Below, one piece after another: positions 28,258 through 37,197 of a stretch of DNA of 64,000 nucleotides. Made by a program: the position numbers and the translations under genes. Source of the DNA: Gemmata massiliana (lineage in GTDB: Bacteria; Planctomycetota; Planctomycetia; Gemmatales; Gemmataceae). How positions within the stretch are numbered: position 1 is the first letter of the stretch; each line of letters begins with the position of its first letter. The stretch is from assembly GCA_000531095.1 (NCBI GenBank), contig HG799465.1, positions 767,573-831,572 of the forward strand, in the 5' to 3' direction. Below the pieces are notes generated by a model, which was not told the DNA's origin, ran no database searches, and worked only from the letters and a program-made list of their open reading frames with translations.

Positions 28258-29274
28258 ATGCGGTACTACGCCCCTCTCGCGTTCGTGCTCCTTTTAACGC
28301 CAGGTTTGCGCGCGGTCGATCCAAAGCTTGATGAACTCGCCCCGCACGCATCGGGCGTAGCACTTGTAGAGGTCGTAAGTGTCGAAGAGTACGACATGCG
28401 CCCGGCCGACGGTGATGCGGGCGTGTGCTTCAAATTCAAGCTCGTGCGCGGATCGGGCGAGTTCCGCAGCGAGGTCCGAGTCACCACCGCGTTCGGCGGC
28501 CTGCGTCCGCCGGGCTTTGTCCCGAAACTGTCTCTGCCGCTGAAACCCGATTCGCTCAAAAAGGGCGAACGGTACTGGCTCGTGTTCGCGTCCCGTTGGG
28601 ATTACGAGAAACACAATCAGGGCGTCATCGACTTCTTGGGAGAGAAAGACCCGAAAGCGAAGGCCCTCGACGACGCGGTAAAAGCCGATACGTTCCGCTG
28701 GCACCCGCAGTACGACCCGAAGACAAAGTTCACCTACGGGCGCGTGAGCGAAAAGGACAAATGGCGCGTGCGCGTCGAGAGGGACGCGAAAATGTTGTGG
28801 GAAAAGGAGATTCCCGGTACGCGCGTGGACGCATACGCATCCTGGGGGTTGTGGAGCGGGATGAGCGACTTCGAGGTAAAGATGCCCGCGTCCGGCGTAT
28901 TGCTCCTCGCCGAAACGCACACGCGATTGGGCAAGGACAACGAGTTCGGTCTCGACGCCGGAGCGTATTACGTCAACACCGGGTTCGATCCCGAAACCGG
29001 GAAGCGGCGCGCGGTGTGCGTCCGACTCCCTCAAGGGCCGTCCGTGGTCCGACTGAACCGCGAGTACGACGCGGACACGGGTTTGGCGACGCACGAGGAC
29101 CGATACGACACGGTTCTCACCGGTGGTAAAGCGATCGGTGCCAAAACCGAGAACTGGTACCGGAAAATTACCCGTACCTTCGCCCCGGCGGGCAAACTGG
29201 CCCGCGAAGATATCTTCTTCTACGACACGGACGCCGTCGAACCGGAAAAGCGCTGGGTCCAGGTCAAGCCGTAG
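28258..29274 (+). CDS. Exported protein of unknown function
   Basis: 338 residues with a short signal peptide (YYAPLAFVLLLTPGLRAV). The first half contains FKFKLVRGSGEFRSEVRV and GERYWLVFASRWDYEKHNQG, a beta-rich pattern. The second half has TGLATHEDRYDTVLTGG and ends in a charged strand. No catalytic motif seen. Last gene of the two-component operon; about 110 bases, with a possible GC stem (29321-29358), separate it from the next gene. Confidence 0.75.
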   Translation: MRYYAPLAFVLLLTPGLRAVDPKLDELAPHASGVALVEVVSVEEYDMRPADGDAGVCFKFKLVRGSGEFRSEVRVTTAFGGLRPPGFVPKLSLPLKPDSLKKGERYWLVFASRWDYEKHNQGVIDFLGEKDPKAKALDDAVKADTFRWHPQYDPKTKFTYGRVSEKDKWRVRVERDAKMLWEKEIPGTRVDAYASWGLWSGMSDFEVKMPASGVLLLAETHTRLGKDNEFGLDAGAYYVNTGFDPETGKRRAVCVRLPQGPSVVRLNREYDADTGLATHEDRYDTVLTGGKAIGAKTENWYRKITRTFAPAGKLAREDIFFYDTDAVEPEKRWVQVKP

Positions 29275-29384
29275 CACAAACACGCGAACCCCTTCCCCGC
29301 TCCGCACGTACCGAATACCGTGCCCGGTGCCGGTCGCGCGCTCGCGCGCTGCCGGGCAGCGCGTTCGGCCGTAGAATCAGGTGC

Positions 29385-29708
29385 GTGACGGAACAACCAG
29401 TACCAATGACCCTCCGCGACGTTCAACACCGCATCCGTGCCCTGTTCGGGGCCAAGGACGGGAAGCGCGGCGTTGAGGGCACGTTCATGTGGTTCATGGA
29501 GGAGGTCGGCGAGCTGTCGGCCGCGCTCCGCGACCCGTCCGCGGACCCGGACAACCTCCGGCTGGAGTTCGCCGACGTGCTGGCGTGGCTCGCGACCCTC
29601 GCGAACATCGCGGGCGTGGACCTCGAAGACGCGATGCGGCAGAAGTACGGCGCCGGCTGTCCGAAGTGCCACGCGACACCCTGTGTGTGCGGCGCCGCCA
29701 AACCGTGA
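29385..29708 (+). CDS. MazG-like nucleotide pyrophosphohydrolase
   Basis: 107 residues from GTG (or 100 from ATG at 29406). The all-alpha NTP pyrophosphatase core is visible: EEVGE (E39, E40, E43) and EFADVLAW with D64, the Mg-binding set. Such enzymes hydrolyse nucleoside triphosphates to monophosphates. The C-terminus carries an unusual cysteine cluster (C92, C95, C100, C102) that could bind a metal. Stands alone ahead of the large membrane protein. Confidence 0.85.
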   Translation: MTEQPVPMTLRDVQHRIRALFGAKDGKRGVEGTFMWFMEEVGELSAALRDPSADPDNLRLEFADVLAWLATLANIAGVDLEDAMRQKYGAGCPKCHATPCVCGAAKP

Positions 29709-29760
29709 GTTTTTGCCCCGCCCTCGCAGCGCGGGGGCAAGAAAGAAGCCGAGACGATTC

Positions 29761-32136
29761 ATGCCAACGGCGGCCACCATCGGGCGCATTCTCGCGGTCG
29801 CGTTCACGTTCCTACTCATCCCCGCGCCCGCCGGCGCTAAAGACAGTGTGAAGATTACCGGCGCCTCGGTCGGGTTACCGACCGGGCGCGATGATGCGCA
29901 CGTGACGAAGTTCGGCGCGTGGGCGCCGGTCCACGTTCAACTCGAACCGCTCCGCGAAGTGACCGAGCCGGCGGAACTCGTGATCGAGTCCCCGGACGCG
30001 GACGAGGTTACGACCACGTTTGCCGTGCCCCTGAATCTCGCGACCGACCGCACGGCGATCGGCTACGTGCGCCCGGGCGGGGCCGCGAGCGAGGTCACCA
30101 TCACCGTGCGGGCCGTGAAGGGGGGAGCGCTCTCCGAACCGTTCCGCGTTCGCGTGCGCCCGCACGAGCCACTGCAATACGTCGTCCTCGCGCTCGGTGG
30201 CGCCCCAGCAGGATTCGAGCTTCCCAAGCCCGCGGGTGCCAGCGCAGAAACGCCCCCCCTTCGTGCGGGCCGCGTCGAACTCACGCACATCGCGAGCGTG
30301 GCCCAGTTGCCGGACCGGTGGTACGGCTACGAGGGCGCGGACCTCGCCGTTCTGAACACCGGCACGGCCCCCGACTTCCTGAAACAACTGTTCGGTGACG
30401 ACGCCACGGCTCAAAACAAGCAGAAGCGCGAGGCACTGATCGAGTGGGTGCGCCGCGGCGGACGTCTGGTCATTTCAGCCGGCTCGAACGCAGCGCTCGT
30501 GGCTCAACTTCCCGCACTGAAGCCGCTCCTCCCGTTCACAGTGAAGCCCGACGCACCAGCGCGCCAGGTCGATATCACTGGTCTCGTGTGGTCCGCGGGG
30601 TCGGGTCAGGCGAACACCGCGAGTGCGGCACTAACCGGGCGCGGGACGCGATTCGCGATGGCGAACTTGGTGCCGCAATCGGACCGGCCCGCGCGAGTGC
30701 TGATCCCGCCGAGTCAGTCCACCGAGGAGCGGCAGCCGATCGTGGCGCAAGCGGCGTTCGGTCTCGGGCGCGTCACGGTGATCGGCTTCGATCTGGACAG
30801 CGCGCCGTTCGCCGAGTTCTCCGCCCGGCCCGATTTCTGGGACTTCGTGCTCCGCGAATGCGGTGCGAACCGGGCCTCCAGTGGCGGCGACGGGAAACCG
30901 CGCCCGCCCGGGGTGGTGACCGAAGAAGAGGACTCGGCCACGGTCGCGATGCGCGTTCACAACGACACGTTCGACGGCGTTCCCGTGGTGTCGTTCGGCT
31001 GGGTCGCGCTGCTCATCGTGCTGTACATCCTGCTCATCGGTCCGGTCGAGTATTACGTTCTGAAGCGGTTCCTGGGCCGGCTCGAACTCACCTGGATCAC
31101 GTTCCCGATCATCGTGCTGACGGTCAGCGTGCTGACATACGTCTCCGCGTCCGCGGTCAAGGGACGTGACCTGAAGGTGAACAAGATCGACGTGGTGGAT
31201 GTGGACGCGCCGTCGAACCGCATTTACGGAACCACATGGTTCACGATCTTCAGCCCGCGGATCGACTCATACACGGTCGGCGTGACCCCGGGTACCGGTT
31301 GGGGAACCGACGAACAACCCGAAGGGACCGCGGTCGAGTCCATCGGCGCGCCACGGAGCGGGCGCGCGGGCATTACCCGCCGCAAGTACGCGGTGGAACC
31401 TACCGGTTTGGAGAACGTGCCCATTCAAATATGGTCCACGAAGGCGTTCTCCGCGAACTGGTCGTCCCCGTTAGACATCCCAGCGTCACAAGCGCCGACG
31501 GGCCAGACGCACCGCCGGCTCGAAGCGAACCTCGTCCACCCGCCGGGCGACCGCGCGAAGGTGCTCGGCAGTTTCGAGCACAACCTCCCGCTCCCGGAAC
31601 TGACGGAGTGCGTCGCGTTCTACGCGGGCCACGCCTACCCGCTCCCGGGCGAGGTAATCGTTCGCGGCGCCCCCGTGCGCCTGGTTCTCGATCAGGGTAC
31701 CCCCGCAACGCAGTGGCTCCAGAAGAACGCCGGACTTGATGCACTGCTCGCCCGCGACCCGGCCTACGCGCAGCGCCCCGTACAGAAGAACGTGCAGCGC
31801 CAGTCGCTGCAACAGACGGCGCTCGGCGGCCCGCTCCCGCTCATGGGGATGCTGTTCCACGAGGGGGCACTGAAGAACGACGAGGGCGTGATCGCGGGGA
31901 ACGCATCACTGCGGCGCCTGGATCAGTCGTGGCGGCTCGCACCCGACAACCGCGACGAAGTAATCGTCGTCGGCCGCGTCGCTCCGCCGCTCGGTTCGGC
32001 AGAAGACGTCCTCACCGGTCCGAACGCGCCCGCGAAACTGTGGCTGAAGGGCCTGCCGGGTTCCGGCGAGCGCCGACCGATCCCCGGCACCGCGCGACAA
32101 GAAACGTGGGTCCGATTTTACATCCCGGTCAAATAG
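29761..32136 (+). CDS. Large membrane protein, GldG/DUF4350-like
   Basis: 791 residues from ATG at 29761. Signal peptide (ILAVAFTFLLIPAPAGA), then a large outside domain. Residues about 195-345 look like a glutamine-amidotransferase-like fold without catalytic residues (LIEWVRRGGRLVISAGSNAA, FGLGRVTVIGFDLDSAPF). Two membrane helices lie at about 412-436 and 445-467 (WVALLIVLYILLIGPVEYY and WITFPIIVLTVSVLTYVSA), followed by a second outside domain. Proteins of this layout often accompany ABC ATPases, and one follows about 550 bases downstream. Exact function unknown. Confidence 0.7.
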   Translation: MPTAATIGRILAVAFTFLLIPAPAGAKDSVKITGASVGLPTGRDDAHVTKFGAWAPVHVQLEPLREVTEPAELVIESPDADEVTTTFAVPLNLATDRTAIGYVRPGGAASEVTITVRAVKGGALSEPFRVRVRPHEPLQYVVLALGGAPAGFELPKPAGASAETPPLRAGRVELTHIASVAQLPDRWYGYEGADLAVLNTGTAPDFLKQLFGDDATAQNKQKREALIEWVRRGGRLVISAGSNAALVAQLPALKPLLPFTVKPDAPARQVDITGLVWSAGSGQANTASAALTGRGTRFAMANLVPQSDRPARVLIPPSQSTEERQPIVAQAAFGLGRVTVIGFDLDSAPFAEFSARPDFWDFVLRECGANRASSGGDGKPRPPGVVTEEEDSATVAMRVHNDTFDGVPVVSFGWVALLIVLYILLIGPVEYYVLKRFLGRLELTWITFPIIVLTVSVLTYVSASAVKGRDLKVNKIDVVDVDAPSNRIYGTTWFTIFSPRIDSYTVGVTPGTGWGTDEQPEGTAVESIGAPRSGRAGITRRKYAVEPTGLENVPIQIWSTKAFSANWSSPLDIPASQAPTGQTHRRLEANLVHPPGDRAKVLGSFEHNLPLPELTECVAFYAGHAYPLPGEVIVRGAPVRLVLDQGTPATQWLQKNAGLDALLARDPAYAQRPVQKNVQRQSLQQTALGGPLPLMGMLFHEGALKNDEGVIAGNASLRRLDQSWRLAPDNRDEVIVVGRVAPPLGSAEDVLTGPNAPAKLWLKGLPGSGERRPIPGTARQETWVRFYIPVK

Positions 32137-32138
32137 TT

Positions 32139-32170
32139 CACTAGTTCTCAAGTTCCATGTTCCAAGTTGA
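32139..32170. repeat. Left heptad arm (GTTCCAA type) before the four-helix-bundle gene
   Basis: Plus-strand 7-base units AGTTCAC, TAGTTCT, then CAAGTTC, CATGTTC and CAAGTTG. Inverted relative to the arm at 32616-32677, so the two arms bracket the four-helix-bundle gene. Confidence 0.8.
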
Positions 32171-32188
32171 AATCACACCGGAGCGATC

Positions 32189-32587
32189 ATGCCCACGATC
32201 CGCCGACTTGAGGACATCGAAGCTTGGAAAAAAGCTCGTGAGTTGAACCGCGAGGTTTACCGAATCACGCGCGGAGAATCGTTCGCTCGTGACTTCGCTC
32301 TCCGCGATCAAATTCGCAGAGCAACAATTTCTGCGATGTCGAACATTGCGGAAGGGTACGAAAGGGACGGGAACGCGGAATTTCGACAGTTCCTTTACAT
32401 TGCAAAAGGGTCGGCGGGCGAGGTTCGCGCACAACTCTACGCGGCCCTCGACGTGGAATACATCGATCAAGAGACGTTCGAGCGCATCACGACACTGGCC
32501 CTCGATACGACGAGGCTTGTCCAGGGGTTCATTCGTTACCTCGACCAATCCGACCTCAAAGGTCGGAAGTTCGCAGAAGACGCCTAA
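32189..32587 (+). CDS. Four-helix-bundle (S23/IVP-type) protein
   Basis: 132 residues of the family first found in intervening sequences of 23S rRNA genes (TIGR02436-like). Hallmarks: EAWKKARELNREVYRITR, DFALRDQIRRATISAMSNIA followed by EGYER, FLYIAKGSAGEVRAQLYAAL and EETFERI-like QETFERITTLALDTTRLVQG. Function unknown; the family tends to appear in mobile or insertion-like settings. Here it lies alone between two facing arms of 7-base repeats, splitting the membrane protein from the ABC ATPase. Confidence 0.9.
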   Translation: MPTIRRLEDIEAWKKARELNREVYRITRGESFARDFALRDQIRRATISAMSNIAEGYERDGNAEFRQFLYIAKGSAGEVRAQLYAALDVEYIDQETFERITTLALDTTRLVQGFIRYLDQSDLKGRKFAEDA

Positions 32588-32615
32588 CCCCGAGCCAGCC
32601 AGAAGAGGCGTGCGG

Positions 32616-32677
32616 ACAGAAACTCGGAACTTGGAACTTTGGAACTCCAGAACTTGGAACTCCAGAACTTGGAACTC
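32616..32677. repeat. Right heptad arm (GTTCCAA type) after the four-helix-bundle gene
   Basis: Read on the minus strand: GAGTTCC, AAGTTCT, then GGAGTTC, CAAGTTC, about eight units in strict 7-base steps. The plus strand shows GGAACTTGGAACT variants. Ends just before the ABC ATPase start. Confidence 0.85.
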
Positions 32678-32682
32678 ACGCC

Positions 32683-33624
32683 ATGATCGAGTGCCGCGAC
32701 CTGACGAAGAAGTACGGCGAGTTGTTCGCGGTGGACCGGCTTTCGCTGAAGCTGGCGCCGGGCGACGTGTACGGGTTCATCGGGCCGAACGGGTCCGGGA
32801 AGACCACCACGATGCGGATGCTCGCCACGCTGCTGAACCCCAGTTGGGGCGAGGCGACCGTGTGCGGGCACTCGATCTACACCGGATCGAAGGAGATCCG
32901 CCGCGCGATCGGGTACATGCCGGACTTCTTCGGCGTGTACGACGACATGAAGGTGACCGAGTACCTGGAGTTCTTCGCCGCCGCGTACCGCATCCAGGGC
33001 GTAGAGCGCAAGAAGAAGGTCGAGCAGGTACTCGACTACGTCGACCTCGGGTACAAACGCGACGCGCTCGTGACGAGTCTGAGCCGCGGGATGACGCAGC
33101 GCCTCGGGCTCGCGCGCGTACTGCTCCACGACCCGCAGGTGCTCCTCCTCGACGAACCCGCGAGCGGCCTCGACCCCCGCGCCCGTATCGAGATGCGGGA
33201 ACTCATCAAGCGCCTGCGCCAGGAACAGAAGACGATTATGCTGTCGTCGCACATCCTCCCGGAGCTGGCCGAGATCTGTAACACGCTCGGCATCATCGAG
33301 CGCGGGAAGCTGATCTTCAACGGCACCGTCGAAGAGGCCGAGAACGAGGTCCGCAAGCTCCGGGGCGGGCGCGCGTTCCTGGTGTCCGTCGGTGAGCGCA
33401 ACGCCGAAGCCGCCAAGAAGTTAATCGCGTTTAAAGAGGTCGCGAGCGCGGAACTCGACCCGAAGGCCGGGGCTGTTCGCGTCGCACTCCGCGGGGACTA
33501 CGACGACGGGAGCTTCATCCCCGAGCGGCTCATCGCCGACCGGTTCAAGCTCCACAGCTTCCGGGAAGAAGAAATCAACATCGAGCACATCTTCCTCACC
33601 ATCACGAAGGGGATCACGAGCTAG
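32683..33624 (+). CDS. ABC transporter ATP-binding protein
   Basis: 313 residues, ABC-2/CcmA-like ATPase. Walker A GPNGSGKTTT (about residue 37), Q-loop replaced by IGYMPDFFGVYDD, signature LSRGMTQRLGLAR, Walker B VLLLDEPASGLDPRA, H-loop MLSSHILPE. A C-terminal domain of about 95 residues follows the nucleotide-binding domain. It energises export or membrane remodelling with a permease. No permease lies directly beside it; the 791-residue membrane protein upstream is the nearest partner. The next gene is galE. Confidence 0.92.
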   Translation: MIECRDLTKKYGELFAVDRLSLKLAPGDVYGFIGPNGSGKTTTMRMLATLLNPSWGEATVCGHSIYTGSKEIRRAIGYMPDFFGVYDDMKVTEYLEFFAAAYRIQGVERKKKVEQVLDYVDLGYKRDALVTSLSRGMTQRLGLARVLLHDPQVLLLDEPASGLDPRARIEMRELIKRLRQEQKTIMLSSHILPELAEICNTLGIIERGKLIFNGTVEEAENEVRKLRGGRAFLVSVGERNAEAAKKLIAFKEVASAELDPKAGAVRVALRGDYDDGSFIPERLIADRFKLHSFREEEINIEHIFLTITKGITS

Positions 33625-33738
33625 TCCGCGCTCGGTACCCGTCCGGAGCAGACGAAGTGTTCCCGCGTCCGCATAACGACAGTGTCAGGGGCGCCCCGCC
33701 CCTGGCTGAACACTGAACACGGACACTCCAAGAGTACC

Positions 33739-34722
33739 ATGCGCATTCTCGTCACCGGTGGGGCCGGGTACATCGGCTCGCACACGGTCCGCCACCTGCT
33801 CGCGAACGGGCACGAAGTCACCGTATTCGACAACCTCGAGTACGGGCACCGACAAGCGGTTCCGGCCGAAGCCCTTGTAGTGGGCAACCTGCGAGACATC
33901 GATCACCTCGACCAACTGCTGGTCGTCAACCGCATCGAGGCGGTCATACACTTCGCGGCGCTCGCTTCTGTGGGCGAGTCCGTCACGAACCCCGCGAAGT
34001 ATTACACGAACAACCTCATCTACTCCCTGCAACTGCTCGACCGGTGCCGGCGCAACGGCATCCAGAAGTTCGTCTTCTCCAGCTCGTGCGCGACCTACGG
34101 CGAACCGACACAGGTACCGATCCCGGAAGACGCGCCGCAAAACCCGGTGAACCCCTACGGTCACACGAAGCTCGCGTTCGAGCGCGCGCTGGCGGATTAC
34201 GCGGCGGCCCACCCGTTCGGGTTCTGCACGCTGCGGTACTTCAATGCGGCCGGCGCCGCCGCGGACGGCTCCATCGGCGAGGACCACACCCCGGAAACGC
34301 ACCTCGTTCCGCTCGCGTTCCGGGCGGCGCAGGGTAAGATCCCGCACGTCACGGTCTTCGGCACCGATTACCCGACCCCGGACGGCACCTGCGTTCGCGA
34401 CTACGTCCACGTGGACGACCTCGCCACGGCCCACGCTCTGGCGCTGGACAAAATCGCCCCCGGCTCGAAGCTCGCGTACAACGTGGGACTCGGGCGCGGG
34501 TACAGTGTGCGCGAGGTGATCGCCGCAGTAGAAGCCGTCACGGGGCTGAAGGTACCCGTAAAAGAAGGCCCGCGGCGCGCCGGCGACCCCCCGGTACTCG
34601 TCGCGAGCGCGGACAAGATCCGGCACGAACTCGGCTGGTCCGCGAAGTACGACAGCCTCCGCGCGATCCTCGACACCGCGTGGCGCTGGCACCAGTCGCA
34701 CCCGAACGGGTTCGGGGAATAA
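33739..34722 (+). CDS. galE: UDP-glucose 4-epimerase
   Basis: 327 residues from ATG at 33739; an in-frame start 19 codons earlier gives a non-conserved leader. Interconverts UDP-glucose and UDP-galactose with bound NAD. Rossmann motif GGAGYIGSH at residues 7-15, active-site SSSCATYGEP, catalytic NPYGHTK (Tyr and Lys), substrate stretch RYFNAAGAAADGSIGEDH, and TCVRDYVHVDDLA. Typical length. Followed by a hairpin terminator. Confidence 0.95.
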   Translation: MRILVTGGAGYIGSHTVRHLLANGHEVTVFDNLEYGHRQAVPAEALVVGNLRDIDHLDQLLVVNRIEAVIHFAALASVGESVTNPAKYYTNNLIYSLQLLDRCRRNGIQKFVFSSSCATYGEPTQVPIPEDAPQNPVNPYGHTKLAFERALADYAAAHPFGFCTLRYFNAAGAAADGSIGEDHTPETHLVPLAFRAAQGKIPHVTVFGTDYPTPDGTCVRDYVHVDDLATAHALALDKIAPGSKLAYNVGLGRGYSVREVIAAVEAVTGLKVPVKEGPRRAGDPPVLVASADKIRHELGWSAKYDSLRAILDTAWRWHQSHPNGFGE

Positions 34723-34747
34723 GTTCCGAACGAACGACGAATCCCAG

Positions 34748-34777
34748 AACCGCGCCGGTCAATGAACCGGCGCGGTT
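34748..34777 (+). terminator. Hairpin terminator after galE
   Basis: Perfect 12-base stem (AACCGCGCCGGT, loop CAATGA, ACCGGCGCGGTT) about 25 bases past the galE stop. No clean T-run follows, so strength is uncertain. It separates galE from the MoxR block. Confidence 0.55.
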
Positions 34778-34951
34778 ACCAATCACGGTTTGAATCAAAT
34801 CGCGCCCCGAACGTTCCTCCATTTCTCGTCGCTACTTTCTGGCGCGAGCGGGGTTTAATCCCTTTGCGTCCGTTCGCCCCGTGTGATTAGATAGATCCTG
34901 ACCTGCCGGCCCCTCTCCCGCCCAATCACCACCAAAACCGATCAACGAACC

Positions 34952-35965
34952 ATGAGCGCCGACCACGCGGACACCGACGTTGCGATGATCGAGAAACTTC
35001 GGGTCGCGCACCAGAAGTTGAAAAAAGAGATCGGCAAGGTCATCGTCGGCCAGGAGAAGGTGGTCGACGAACTGCTGATGGCGATCTTCTGCCGCAGCCA
35101 CGCGCTGCTCATGGGCGTACCGGGGTTGGCGAAGACACTCATGGTTTCGACGCTGGCCCAGGCGCTCGACCTCGGGTTCAAGCGCATCCAGTTCACCCCC
35201 GACCTGATGCCGTCGGACATCACCGGCTCCGAGGTGATCCAGGACGACCCGGTGACGCGCGAGCGCATGTTCAAGTTCATGGCCGGGCCGATCTTCTCGA
35301 ACATCGTGCTGGCGGACGAAATCAACCGGACCCCGCCCAAAACCCAGGCCGCGCTCCTCGAAGCGATGCAGGAGCGCAAGGTGTCCATCGGCGGCACCGA
35401 CCACCCGATGCGCAGCCCGTTCTTCGTGCTCGCGACGCAGAACCCAATCGAGCAAGAAGGGACGTACCCGCTCCCCGAAGCGCAACTCGACCGGTTCCTG
35501 TTCCTCATCAAGGTCGATTACCCGACCGACGAGGAGGAAGAACAGATCATGCGAATGGGCACCTCGGACACCAAAGTGAGCGTCAGCCCGGTGCTCAACG
35601 GCGAGGACATCCTCGGGCTGCAGCAGATCGTGCGCCGCGTGCCGGTGTCCGACAAGGTCTTCCACTTCGCGAAGCGGATCACCCGGCTGTCGCGCCCGGG
35701 CACCCCGGAAGCCGCGGAGTTCGTACAGAAGTGGCTCACATGGGGCGCCGGTCCGCGCGCCAGCATGAACCTGATCCTCGCGGCAAAGGCGCACGCGCTT
35801 CTGCGCGGCTCGAACCACGTGGCTGGTGATGACGTGGTCGCGGTGGCGACGCCGATCCTGCGCCACCGGCTCATTCTCAACTTCGCCGCGCAGAGCGAGG
35901 GCGTTACAATCGACGAGGTGATTCGCCAGCTCGTGAAGAGCGCGGCGAAGGCGGTAGCTGCGTAA
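34952..35965 (+). CDS. MoxR-family AAA+ ATPase
   Basis: 337 residues. Walker A GVPGLAKT (about residue 55), Walker B IVLADEINRTPPKTQAALLE, sensor 1 FVLATQNPIEQEGTYPLPEA and the arginine finger/lid region. MoxR ATPases act as chaperones that, with DUF58 and VWA partners, assemble or activate complexes. First gene of a block holding exactly those partners: DUF58 at 36076, VWA proteins at 38965 and 41243. Confidence 0.95.
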   Translation: MSADHADTDVAMIEKLRVAHQKLKKEIGKVIVGQEKVVDELLMAIFCRSHALLMGVPGLAKTLMVSTLAQALDLGFKRIQFTPDLMPSDITGSEVIQDDPVTRERMFKFMAGPIFSNIVLADEINRTPPKTQAALLEAMQERKVSIGGTDHPMRSPFFVLATQNPIEQEGTYPLPEAQLDRFLFLIKVDYPTDEEEEQIMRMGTSDTKVSVSPVLNGEDILGLQQIVRRVPVSDKVFHFAKRITRLSRPGTPEAAEFVQKWLTWGAGPRASMNLILAAKAHALLRGSNHVAGDDVVAVATPILRHRLILNFAAQSEGVTIDEVIRQLVKSAAKAVAA

Positions 35966-35969
35966 CAAA

Positions 35970-36071
35970 GAGTTCCAAGTTTCAAAGTTCCATGTTCCAA
36001 GTTGAACAACAAGAAGTAGCTACCCACTCGGGCGCTGCACTGAACTCTGAAACGTGGAACGTGGAACACTG
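35970..36071. repeat. Heptad inverted-repeat element (GTTCCAA type), moxR/DUF58 spacer
   Basis: Plus arm: GAGTTCC, AAGTTTC, then AAAGTTC, CATGTTC. Minus-strand arm from 36071: CAGTGTT, CCACGTT, then CCACGTT, TCAGAGT. About 35 bases of unrelated centre. Confidence 0.8.
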
Positions 36072-36075
36072 AGTG

Positions 36076-36966
36076 ATGCCAAGCTACCTCGATCCCCAAA
36101 TCCTGGCCCGCGCCGAAGCCCTGGGCATGAAAGCCCGGCAGGTGGTCGAGGGGCTGCGCGTCGGGGACCACAAGAGCCCCTTCAAGGGTTTCTCCGTCGA
36201 GTTCGTCCAGCACCGCGAGTACGTCCCGGGGGACGACATCCGGCACATCGACTGGAAAAGCTACGGCCGGTCCGAGCGCTACACCATCAAGCAGTACGAA
36301 CAGGAAACCAACTTCCTGTGCCACCTGCTGCTCGACGGCAGCAACTCGATGCGGTACGGGCGCGGCGACACGAACAAGCTCGAGTTCGCGAAGCTCCTGG
36401 CCGCGTCCATCGCGTACATGACGATCCGCCAGCGCGACACCGTGAGCCTGCGGATCTTCAACACCGGGTGGGTCGCGGAACTGCCGGCGAGCAGCTCCCT
36501 GGCCCACATCAACGCGATCACCCACACGCTCGAAGACACGCAGCCCCGCGACCGCACGAACATCGGCCCGCTGCTCGACGAAGTGGCCGACCGCATCAGC
36601 CGGCGCGGGATCGTGTGCCTGATCTCCGATTGCCTCGAAGACCTCGACCCGATCCTCGCCGCGCTCCGGCACCTGCGGTTCCGCGGGCACGAGGTGATCC
36701 TGTTCCACGTCCTCCACCCGGACGAGGTCAAGTTCCCGCTCGACGGCAACATCCGCTTCATCGGGCTGGAAGGGTTCGAGGAGCGGATGACGCGCCCGCA
36801 CCTGCTGCGCCCGGCGTACCTGCGGATCGTAAACAAGTACCTGGCGGATATCCAAAAGGGCTGCGACGGCAGCGGCGTGGACTACGTGCAGATGATGACC
36901 GACCGGCCGCTCGAGGTGGCCCTGTCCGAGTACCTCGTGCGCCGGCTCCAGATGGGACGACGATGA
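36076..36966 (+). CDS. DUF58 domain protein (MoxR partner)
   Basis: 296 residues from ATG at 36076 (a GTG directly before it is possible). The DUF58 signature is EYVPGDDIRHIDWKSYGRSE with RYTIKQYEQET after it. A VWA-like core carries LLLDGSNSMRYG and a hydrophobic strand IVCLISDCLED. No membrane helix seen. Partner of MoxR in Bat-like operons. An ATG at 36963 overlaps its stop (ATGA), the apparent original start of the next gene, now cut by a repeat. Confidence 0.93.
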   Translation: MPSYLDPQILARAEALGMKARQVVEGLRVGDHKSPFKGFSVEFVQHREYVPGDDIRHIDWKSYGRSERYTIKQYEQETNFLCHLLLDGSNSMRYGRGDTNKLEFAKLLAASIAYMTIRQRDTVSLRIFNTGWVAELPASSSLAHINAITHTLEDTQPRDRTNIGPLLDEVADRISRRGIVCLISDCLEDLDPILAALRHLRFRGHEVILFHVLHPDEVKFPLDGNIRFIGLEGFEERMTRPHLLRPAYLRIVNKYLADIQKGCDGSGVDYVQMMTDRPLEVALSEYLVRRLQMGRR

Positions 36967-36972
36967 CTGTGG

Positions 36973-37144
36973 AACCTACCCCCCTTCAGGAGGGGGAAGA
37001 ACAAAGGCAACCTACCCCCCGTCCCCCTCCCTGAAGGGAAGGGGGAGCAGGCGCGTGATAACTCTACGACGGGAAACGCTCTCATTGAGCGCGAAACTTC
37101 TGCCGCCCCCTTCCCTTCAGGGAGGGGGGATGGGGGGGTAGGTT
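36973..37144. mobile_element. MITE-like C/G-run inverted-repeat element in the 5' end of a TIGR03067-like gene
   Basis: Imperfect arms of about 42-45 bases at 37009-37050 and 37100-37144 (outer ends AACCTACCCCCC and GGGGGGTAGGTT) flank a 49-base centre. A partial extra copy of the left end begins at 36973. It lies between the first few codons (ATGACTGTGGAA at 36963) and the membrane-anchor codons of the next gene, shifting the frame. No transposase inside. Confidence 0.7.
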
Positions 37145-37197
37145 CTTCCCGCCGGATCGCAGCTATCGCAGCCGGAGTTGCAGTCGTCGCGTTCGCC

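Noticed and set aside
29437-29760. Extension of the 791-residue membrane protein upstream
   Set aside because: The extra residues are the MazG-like gene read in the wrong frame; the signal peptide begins at 29761.
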